A stretch of 64,000 nt of DNA from Pezicula radicicola (taxonomy: Eukaryota > Ascomycota > Leotiomycetes > Helotiales > Dermateaceae), in assembly GCA_003008705.1 (NCBI GenBank), contig PDUO01000035.1, forward strand, positions 192,101 through 256,100. The letters run 5' to 3'. A model generated the notes under the pieces. The model saw only the letters and a list, made by a program, of their open reading frames with translations, had not been told where the DNA came from and did not search any database. Position 1 is the first letter of the stretch; each line of letters starts with the position of its first letter. Made by a program: the position numbers and the translations under genes. Of this stretch, positions 56,386 through 64,000 are shown in pieces.

Positions 56386-57917
56386 AACGCAAATAGGCAC
56401 CGAAGGAATCACTGTACTGATATCATGCTGCGGACTTGCTTTTTTCTTGCGATAACATCACAATTTCTTTATTGTCTTCGATACCCTGTATTACCCTGGC
56501 CGACGTGGATTTCCTCATCTCTTACTCATCCGAGCGCTGCATCAAGTACATGGGGACTCTCATCCCAGTATCGGCGTTTTTGCTCCTTTGCGTTCATCTG
56601 CCTGTCAAAAAATTTCTTTCGACTACATCTTTTTACGGAGACGGCTGTTCCATCTCTTATGATGCCCTTTACGATCATTTGCTTTTTTGTTTGTATTCCC
56701 TGATGACGCTGCTCTATTGGGGGTCCGGCTTTTCTTGGTAGGCTGGTCTGGAGGTTACTGTAGAGTAGAGTTTTACAACTATCTCAGGGCTTTTTGGGGC
56801 AGGAGCTTCCAATTTGCTAATGTGGGTTCTTAAGAGTTGGAGGAATGAATGTAGATGGGATGTTGGGTATGAACGGACTTATGAAGAGATATCAATCATC
56901 AAGGATTAGAATGAATAAAAAAACCTTATTAATACTAAATATAATATGTTCTATACTTGGTGAGTTGAACATATAGACCCAGCCCGGGATGAATCAGCCA
57001 TCTAGGTGCCATGCCTTTGAGTAGAGACATGGAAGATGGAGAAAGGGTATCAGTGTCACCATCAGCAGCAACGAAAGGCAAAAGGCATGTTTTCTATTTT
57101 GATCTTTTGAGAACAAAACTTTGCTTGAGGCGTTGGTAAGAATCTCAATGATTCATTGGATTCTAACCTCTGATAAAGGGATATGAAGAACTTAGGAATA
57201 GAATCAAAGAAGCTCTATATATAGTCCCTGGAGGAACCAAGCACGACAAGTCCTTATAGACCATCGGTAGGCAAGAATACCTTGTTTGATTGCGTACTCT
57301 TTTTTCTCTCTCTTTTTTCCCCAAGCTCCACGTCTTCAAACTACTTTACTCATGAGTTTAAGGCTCAGTTGCCTACCTAAGTAGGTATATAGCATGAGAA
57401 TCGGCTCTTGATCATAATGGTTAGGGTTAGCTGAGTGTGAGTAGACCGAGATATTGGTTAGTCAGTAATTAAAGATCCTAGAATGAGTGAGTATGGGATA
57501 AAGAGTCATGGGTATTGACCGTTTCTCACTAATGCTTCAAAGTACGGTGCTAAGAAAGTGTAGTGAGGAACAGGCGGGTGAAAGAATTTTGGGTAGTCAA
57601 GTGCCTAGTTTCTTGGTTAGTGTTTCCCACATATATAAAACCCTTCTTCCCTTTCAAGCTCCCAGGTCTTTTCAAACCTCAAATACTCTTTTTGTGAGGG
57701 TGGAACGGGAGGGAAAGATGTGGAGGAAGTTAAGATGGGGGACGAAGACCCAACACCTAGATATTCATATAGAAGGTGCTGTATTGTGGCTGACCATACT
57801 GTTTTTCCAACTACAATGCGTCTTCCATGCCTTATCAGCGAGTGCTTCGTTATTCATAGTCCTCACACATCTGCACTGTTTTAAACCCCTTTCTAGCATG
57901 TCTCATCCTCGCATGTC
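56386..57917. other. 3' flank and spacer
   Basis: The T-rich region after 56400 is the likely 3' UTR of the C2H2 gene. A 137-codon plus frame at 57508-57921 has no motif and an irregular composition and is not called. Nothing else is seen. Confidence 0.45.
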
Positions 57918-58740
57918 TTAAAGCAGGATATATACGTCATCCATCAAAACCACAACCTTGAGCGTCATGTTCAACGTGGTCCAATTTACGCCTACAGTCT
58001 TGTTGTCGTTGAATATCATTCCCTCATAGGACTCAGGTAAGACATCAATTCCTAGTTCCAAAGTCTTCATGCTATGGACCACTGCCATTTATCCCTGAAG
58101 AGAAATATTGTCGTAACGTCGTTGATTAAGGCGTTACTTATTCATCTAAACTGACCCAATCTCAGCTCTACAGATATCCTCGTTGAGAAAGGAAATCATA
58201 GGGTCGTAGGGGACACCACGCACAGATCGTCCTATATCTGGTCGATAATTATACGCATCTCTTGGGTGTCAGCTCAGAGCATCCGAAATATCTATCCACG
58301 AGACGAATTTGTTGGAGACAATATGCTGCATGACTTCGATCAAGTCCCATGAAGTGCCCTGTTAGCATTTGGTAGACCTTGATGGATGTCAACTAGAGGT
58401 TATCATTTGCGGGCCTGTATACCATCATGATGTGTACCGAGTTTAGTTACTGCTGCCAAAGGCTTTAGGAAGGACTCGTCGGTAGAGAGAGATATGCAGC
58501 GAGTTTGATGCAGGACTGGTAAATGGAACGGCATGCTTTCAAACAGTGCTCAATTCGAACTAGAACACGGCCATGATCAGAAATTAGTGTTCAGATTCAG
58601 GACGAAGGACGGATAACGACTTGGTCCGAAAATACTGACCTCTTTCAGTAACTTCCTTGAATAAACACAGAATGGCAATTCACGAGGGCTGATCAGGACG
58701 AAGACGATGGCTGAACATGAGTATAATGAGCTCCAAGTCG
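57918..58740 (-). pseudogene. Decayed coding-like fragments, unknown
   Basis: The minus strand contains several protein-like segments that cannot be joined into one open frame: TSWDLIEVMQHIVSNKFVSW, GRSVRGVPYDPMISFLNEDI, RIEHCLKACRSIYQSCIKLA (after a good 5' GT and 3' AG with CTAA nearby) and a tail beginning MKTLELGIDVLPESYEGMIF with stop at 57918. Stops and frame changes lie between them. Either an old gene has been broken, or it has many introns that I have not placed. No family recognised. Confidence 0.25.
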
Positions 58741-59474
58741 CCTTGTTTCTGCATTGTATCGTCAGCTGAAATCATCGGAGGAAGAATATGGCTACCACAA
58801 GAGGAAAGACCTCACCGCGAAAACCCAACCAAGACGATGATGAAAACGGCGGCCACAAGACCACAACACATTGCACGAATGCACGAAGCATCCAGATATA
58901 TCATCGAATTCCTTCTTCACACCCTTGGACAAGCGAAAGAGTTGCAATGGAAAGAGTATATAGACCAGCAAGCTGATCCAGGTCAACTGGAGGTAGTGTA
59001 ATACCAGTGTCCAAGAGTGAAATCAAAGAATAGGCCAACAGTCTACAAGCAGAACGACCGACGATGTGCAATTTCAGATCATCCTCCAGGCATTCTTAAG
59101 CGCCCAAAGGGTGGACCATTCGGCAGATGAGAAGAAGAGAAAAGGAATGAAAAGTTTGGGGGAGGATGAGGGTTTAAGTACTTGCTTACTGACGCTACTA
59201 GGTTGGGCTGTTTTTTTTATAGCGATCTTTCCTGTTGTTTGAGGGAAGTCACTCAAATTAATCGCATTAGCGGGAAGGATGGAAAGAGAGTGATGCAATC
59301 GGGTTCGGCGCCTGGGCTCGCTGGAACCTTTCACCTATTAAACAACTCAGAGCCTGGCGCGGAAACGATACTCTGCTCTTCTCGATATCCCTCCTCTACT
59401 TGCTAATATAGGGTAGTTCTAAAAGCCGACTCCTCTATAACAATTAAAAAGGAAGCTGCCATACACAGACAAGT
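58741..59474. other. Spacer with overlapping small frames
   Basis: The minus frame at 58986-58792 is hydrophobic at its start but has no partner exons; plus-strand frames overlap it. No gene is called. Confidence 0.4.
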
Positions 59475-59825
59475 ATGACACCACCACCAGAAGTTGCCAT
59501 TCAGACAGATCGCTTCCGTCCCAAGTGTATGCGGACTATGGTCGTGGCGGAACACGATACATACGGTACTGTCAGGCAGAGACTATGGGACAACGAAACT
59601 AGGTCGCCTTTGAAGAGATTAGCATTATCTCCCGGGGGTATGTATAAGTTAAGATGGCGTGTGAGAACTAACTTTGGTATGCTAGGATATTACATACATG
59701 CATACAGGACGTATAGAGAAAATGCTGACCTTGCTCATTCTGCGGGGATTCCAGCACTGGAGTTGTATGACTTTCGAAAGGCGTATGTGGTATTTAGACG
59801 GATAACTCATAATTTTATCGTATGA
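59475..59825 (+). CDS. Small protein of unknown function
   Basis: A 116-codon frame with an ATG preceded by CAAGT. The peptide is basic and aromatic (MYKLRWRVRTNFGMLGYYIH, YTYRENADL-like helix, FRKAYVVFRRI) and composition looks protein-like, but no domain, signal peptide or intron is visible. It could be a real short gene or a chance frame; conservation in relatives would decide. Confidence 0.35.
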   Translation: MTPPPEVAIQTDRFRPKCMRTMVVAEHDTYGTVRQRLWDNETRSPLKRLALSPGGMYKLRWRVRTNFGMLGYYIHAYRTYRENADLAHSAGIPALELYDFRKAYVVFRRITHNFIV

Positions 59826-60226
59826 CCAAAGTCTGTCTCACAGGATTTTAGAGACCGCAGTCGGGGAATAGGCATATGCCAGCGTTTACATGCCATGAGC
59901 GAAGAAAACGAGCCCCTATTTCTCTCGCTTCAGGGATGTAAGCGAAGGGTGGCGAATCCATCTTGAACAATCGTTGAAAGGAAGCAAGTTGGCCATAGAG
60001 ATATATACTGTGATTCATAGTGCTCATATATAATGATGATAGATGTGATTTTTCGTTAGTAACGAAAGACTCTCTTGGACGGCTAGAAAGCTGAAAATCT
60101 AATAATAACTCCATTTTTTGTTTAATCTAAATCGCCTCCTGAGACACCTTGCGGCTTATAAATTTACTCAAAACTGCGATATGTAAATTCGGGAGCAGAA
60201 ACACCACACTTGGGATACTCTCCCAG
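59826..60226. other. Convergent 3' flanks
   Basis: Lies between the small plus-strand frame and the 3' end of RIB3. The 88-codon minus frame at 60114-59848 has no features. Nothing else is seen. Confidence 0.5.
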
Positions 60227-61023
60227 TTATGATGTCCCATTCGTCGTCTTCTTCGGCCCTTCCGTCTTCTCCACGTACTTTACTAACGCCTCAATCGTAC
60301 ACACTTTGAGACCCCATTTCTTTCCGAAGGCTAGACATCCATCTCGGCGCAACATGCCAGGGGCCGTTCTAACAGCCTGCCCTGTAACCTCCTCTCCATC
60401 ATCCACAATTTCACAGATGGCCGCAACCAAAGGTTTGCCCGCCAGCCTACAGAGCTCCACACCGGCTTCGGTATGTCCTATTCTCTCTCTTACTCCGCCC
60501 TCCTTCGCTCTTAGTGGGAGGATATGACCAGGCCGCCTGAAGCTGTCCTTTGTAGCCGTATTGCTTGCCAAAGTCCTGCACGTCAGCGCTCTGTCATGCG
60601 CGCTTATACCCGTAGTCGTCAATTCCGAGTTCGCATCAATAGATATAGTGTATGCGGTACGGTTTGGGTCCTCATTGTTGGTGACCATCTGCGGTAAATC
60701 GAGTTTCTCGAGGATAGCGGGGGTCGTGGGTGTGCAGACGAAGCCCGAGGAATGGCGGATCATGAACGCCATTTGTTCTGTTGTCACGTCTGACGCAGCC
60801 ATGATAAGATCGCCCTCATTTTCGCGATCCAGGTCATCGAGAACTACTACGAATTGGCCATTTCCTGAGAGAATCTGGTTAGATATGACTCAAACCTGAG
60901 GGGCAGTAGAAGAACAGTATTGTGAAATAGCGCAAACAGAAGTGGCTTACTAAACGCTTCGACTGTATCTTCTATAGAATCGAACTGATCTAAGATCTCC
61001 TTTGGAACCTCAGGAGCTGGCAT
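60227..61023 (-). CDS. RIB3: 3,4-dihydroxy-2-butanone 4-phosphate synthase
   Basis: Two exons (61023-60951, 60864-60227) with an 86-nt intron give 236 residues, a normal length. The first exon ends EDTVEAF and joins RNGQFVVVLDDLDRENEGDL, where DRENEGD (37-43) carries the acidic and Arg residues that bind the divalent metal and ribulose 5-phosphate. RPGHILPLRAKEGGV and the catalytic His in RIGHTEAGVELCRLAG (155-159) follow. The enzyme converts ribulose 5-phosphate to formate and the four-carbon precursor of riboflavin. It is a stand-alone enzyme without a GTP cyclohydrolase II domain, as in other fungi. It is divergent from COQ3 with 464 bases between the starts. Confidence 0.95.
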
Positions 61024-61487
61024 TTCCGAGGTATTGTAATATTTAGGGATGACTGTTGAAGATGGAACTGCCCCGCGATGCCGAATGAGAACGGAAGATG
61101 GCGGGAAGGCTATTTAGGAGGCAGAATAAACTGCCTAGGTAAGGTAGATAAAGAATGTAGAAAGCCTTGTGTACGGAACATGCAGCCGACAGAAATGTAG
61201 GTATTCGTGGAATAAAATACAAATAATTGGCGCTTACTGTACAAGAATACTCAAAGGTGGACCAGTGGCACCTAGAATTTGATCCCGAAAGCGCTCGATG
61301 ATGAGTGACGTGCGCGGAACGGAGGGATCCCTGCATGTAGCTGACCGAGGCTGAGAAAGCTCCAACTGAGAAATCAACAATCATTTGCAATCAAGTTCAA
61401 GACATGCTACCGACAGTGTCACCATTGTAAACCCAACCCCACCGACCGATTGCCTCTGTGAGCCCTAATACGCGATCCATACTCACC
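61024..61487. promoter_or_regulatory. RIB3-COQ3 divergent promoter region
   Basis: 464 bases separate the two ATGs. No FMN-type riboswitch structure was recognised. A T-rich and CT-containing stretch lies on each side, as expected of two fungal core promoters. Confidence 0.45.
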
Positions 61488-62330
61488 ATGGCTACAACGC
61501 CAACGTCAATTCGAAATCTTAATCTGCTCCTACGGTCCGCGCCACGATTTGTCCAGAGACAATTTCGCAGCCATAGCACCACCAACTCCTCCGTTAATCC
61601 CACGGAGGTCTCTCACTTCAATGCTCTGGCATCCACGTGGTGGGATCCTCACGGCTCCTCACGACTTCTCCATCTAATGAATCCGCTTCGCCATGACTTC
61701 ATCAGAGGATGCCTCGCCTCCCAACCTCAACCTCCTCCGACCTCGAACCTTCGCTATCTAGATATAGGATGTGGAGGCGGTATATTTGCTGAGAGTGCTG
61801 CACGATTATCTAGCACGGGCAGCGTGACTGCCATTGATCCTACTCCAGAGGTATTGGCTGTTGCGAAAGCACATGCAAAGAAGGACCCTGTTCTTCATGG
61901 AAAATTGTCGTATCTTAATACATCAATTGAAGGACTCCCAGTCCCAAAAACAGTTGATGAGCAATATGACGTGCTGTCATTATTCGAAGTGATTGAACAT
62001 ATCACTCACCCGGCCGAGTTCTTGGATGCTTGTGCACCGTTTGTGAAGCCTGGAGGATGGATTGTTATGAGTACTATGGCGAGGACGTGGACCAGCTGGT
62101 TTACAACGAAGGTTGTCGCTGAAGATATTGCCGGAATAGTCCCAAGGGGTACACATGATTGGGAGAAGTATATTAATGAAGATGAGTTACGAGGCTACTT
62201 CCTGAAGGAGAGGGGTTGGAATAGCCCAAGGGTTATGGGTGTGGTCTATGTGCCTGGCCTGGGTTGGAAGGAAGTTTCAGGGAGTGAAAAGTTGGGGAAT
62301 TATTTCTTTGGCATTAGGAAGGATATGTAA
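61488..62330 (+). CDS. COQ3: Ubiquinone biosynthesis O-methyltransferase, mitochondrial
   Basis: A single exon of 280 residues from ATG 61488. The first ~30 residues are Arg/Ser-rich and lack acidic residues (LRSAPRFVQRQFRSHS), a mitochondrial targeting sequence. FNALASTWWDPHGSSRLLH and MNPLRHDFIRG are the characteristic UbiG/Coq3 N-terminal blocks. The SAM-binding motif YLDIGCGGGIFAES is at 90-103, then TAIDPTPEVL (motif II), DVLSLFEVIEHI (motif III) and PGGWIVMSTMART. The C-terminal GLGWKEVSGSEKLGNYFF is typical. The enzyme carries out the two O-methylation steps on the quinone ring on the matrix side of the inner mitochondrial membrane, within the CoQ synthome. Confidence 0.95.
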   Translation: MATTPTSIRNLNLLLRSAPRFVQRQFRSHSTTNSSVNPTEVSHFNALASTWWDPHGSSRLLHLMNPLRHDFIRGCLASQPQPPPTSNLRYLDIGCGGGIFAESAARLSSTGSVTAIDPTPEVLAVAKAHAKKDPVLHGKLSYLNTSIEGLPVPKTVDEQYDVLSLFEVIEHITHPAEFLDACAPFVKPGGWIVMSTMARTWTSWFTTKVVAEDIAGIVPRGTHDWEKYINEDELRGYFLKERGWNSPRVMGVVYVPGLGWKEVSGSEKLGNYFFGIRKDM

Positions 62331-62710
62331 GGCTTCTGAGCCAAGGGTTCCTAGCTGATAGAGATGACTTGTATTATTGTATGGCGACCCGACACTATGA
62401 AATGATAATTAGTTCTTGGAAGACACAACCAACCTCTAAATGAATCACCAAGCTACCTAATGGTGCTAACTAGGTCCATAAGTTCTAGTTTTAATTTTAA
62501 GTGTCTGAATTCAATTGAAATCCTATCATGGCTAGCAAGAGGAAGAAAGTCGCGCTCATGCACATCATCTCTGGGGCCCCTCGTTCGTGCGCAAGTCTAT
62601 TTTACCAAGAACCATAATGAGATTCTTTAATGAAATCGCTAATACGAGCAGATCGCAGCTGGACCAACTCTTCTGACCACCAAAACGCCGCAACTACGTA
62701 CTCTTGAAAT
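62331..62710. other. Convergent 3' flanks
   Basis: Lies between the COQ3 and DsbA-family 3' ends. Nothing is seen. Confidence 0.5.
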
Positions 62711-63453
62711 TCAAGCCATCGAACCCTGTGCAGCCTTGATCTTCTCAAAAAGCCTCAGGAAAACAGCTGGATCCTGAGCACCTCCAACCTCATACTTTCC
62801 CTGTATAGTGAAGTTAGGCACCCCAGTGATCTGGTTCATCTTCGCCTCTTCTACCTCTTTATCAACCTCCTTGCCACCGTTATCACTATTCAACCACTCC
62901 ACTACTTCTTTCTCATCCAACCCAGCTCTCACACCAGCATTCTTCAGAATCTCCTGGTTTGTGATATCGCCCTCTTGTTCGAAGTATGCTGCGAATAGCT
63001 CCTCCACGACGCGAGTCTGCATAGCTGGAGACTTCTTCTTGCCGAGTTGTATCAGTCGGTGGGAGTCTCGCGTGTTGCCAGTCTTCCCTCCGAATTTGAA
63101 GTTGATACCAGATTCATGCCCAACTTGAGCGAGCCGCTCGAAGATCATAGCTGTGCGCTCTTCGCCAAACTTGGACTTGTAGTAGCTTGCTTTATCGACT
63201 CCTGTGATTGGATCTTAGCATGGACATCCGCTAAGTGTAGGATTGCAACCATACCTGTCTTCGGCGCACCAGGATTTAGATAGAATGGTAACCATGTTGT
63301 TGAAAAGGTATCGTTCGATTCGGGGTACTGCTCCTTGTATGTCTGAATCGCCTTATCAAGCTTTTGCTTGCCCACGTAGCACCAAGGGCACACGGTATCA
63401 CTAACAATCTCAATGTCGAATTTCGTCATCTTGCGGAGGCTTGCTCGGAACAT
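62711..63453 (-). CDS. DsbA-family (FrnE-like) thioredoxin-fold oxidoreductase
   Basis: Two exons (63453-63255, 63201-62711) with a 53-nt intron give 229 residues, or 221 from Met9 (MTKFDIEIVSD), which is the more usual start for this family. The redox motif CPWCY occurs close to the N-terminus (SDTVCPWCYVGK). The exon junction reads PGAPKTG to VDKASYYKSKFG. The inserted helical domain has GGKTGNTRDSHRLIQLG, and the cis-Pro loop is ITGVPNFTIQGKYEVGGAQD. No signal peptide is seen, so it is probably cytosolic. Family knowledge: disulfide- or polyketide-associated oxidoreductases of the DSBA-like/FrnE group; the physiological substrate is not known. Confidence 0.92.
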
Positions 63454-64000
63454 TCACAAAGATGTTTATAGAGTTACATGATAAGAGCAAGAGTTTTGGA
63501 AAGAGGGAGAGGGGTTGGAAGAGGGGTTTATATGTAAAGCACTGGAACGCGTGATGCAATGCAAAAGAAACCCAGGGAACAAAAAAGATTACTCATCTGA
63601 ATTCATCCAGTGAAGACTGTTTGGGATTGTAGATCGGGGATTAGAAATCACTCCGAGTGACTTTTCCGGTAGACGCCACTTTCCCACTTTTGCTAAGATG
63701 TGGAATCCGAGCGGCTGTGGCGCTTAAGAATTGAACGTGACTTGACGTGACAGTACGAGTATGAGCGGGGAAATCCCCCGGCTTCGTAGTGTGGCGCTAT
63801 CACCCTACCCTCGCAATTTGCGTGCCGCTCGTGCCGCTGTTTCTTGAGACCAGTGCTATTTTGTTACAGTCTACCACCTTCGCTTGTGCGAAAGAGACGC
63901 ACAGGACTTCCATGTAACGCCAAAGTCTTTTGCCGAACCCTTTTCCAGTCTGTGACTAACCTCAAATATGAAAACCAACTCCGGCGCTAAATGCAATATG
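63454..64000. other. Upstream flank of the DsbA-family gene
   Basis: The promoter of the minus-strand oxidoreductase gene, then unresolved sequence to the window end. No gene is seen. Confidence 0.45.

Noticed and set aside
57508..57921. 137-codon plus-strand frame
   Set aside because: No motif, no intron signals, overlaps nothing conserved; probably chance.
61024..61487. Possible FMN riboswitch upstream of RIB3
   Set aside because: No conserved riboswitch core was visible, and FMN riboswitches are bacterial.

Overview
The window is nuclear DNA of a filamentous ascomycete (Pezizomycotina). Inference from gene content and product types points to Leotiomycetes/Helotiales, but a protein search is needed to fix the genus. 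The evidence is short GT-AG introns (about 47-90 nt) with CTAAC/ACTAAC branch sites, widely spaced genes on both strands without operons, Zn2Cys6 and C2H2 regulators, a canonical fungal G-beta, and AT-rich gene-poor stretches with decayed genes.

Layout. 1-7.3 kb is gene-poor: a broken Zn-cluster-like gene, an unknown minus-strand gene (2.5-3.7 kb), an unusual tRNA-Met (4.1-4.3 kb) and a possible gene fragment. 7.3-10.1 kb holds an arrestin-related trafficking adaptor with a PPxY motif. 13.1-15.8 kb holds a four-BRCT Rad4/Dpb11/TopBP1-type checkpoint and replication protein, followed by an acidic unknown protein (16.6-17.8 kb). 18.4-18.6 kb holds an orphan 3' gene end. 19.9-21.2 kb is an adenosine/N6-methyl-AMP deaminase-like enzyme. 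23.0-24.3 kb is the heterotrimeric G-protein beta subunit, and 26.5-27.4 kb is a phosducin-like protein, the family that chaperones G-beta. 28.3-30.1 kb is a membrane protein of unknown function. 31.1-33.2 kb is a secreted, probably GPI-anchored serine carboxypeptidase. 34.5-38.2 kb is an NB-ARC/TPR (NLR-like) protein. 39-47.6 kb holds two small single-pass membrane proteins, a two-repeat unknown protein, a Zn2Cys6 transcription factor and part of an unknown gene. 47.6-54.9 kb is a very long gene-free interval ahead of a four-finger C2H2 regulator (54.9-56.4 kb). 59.5-63.5 kb ends the window with a small unknown gene, RIB3 (riboflavin), COQ3 (ubiquinone) and a DsbA-family oxidoreductase.

Two observations stand out. 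First, two unrelated genes (the NLR-like gene and the Zn2Cys6 gene) together carry four introns of 122-131 nt that are visibly homologous to each other. They look like introner-like elements, meaning mobile or duplicating spliceosomal introns. Second, the tRNA-Met(CAT) gene carries its ordinary 34-nt anticodon-loop intron plus a second 54-nt insert in the D-arm, which has a 5' GTAAG, a perfect TACTAAC and a 3' AG. It looks like a spliceosomal intron inside a Pol III gene. All exon joins below were checked by hand for reading frame only; no database or transcript evidence was available.
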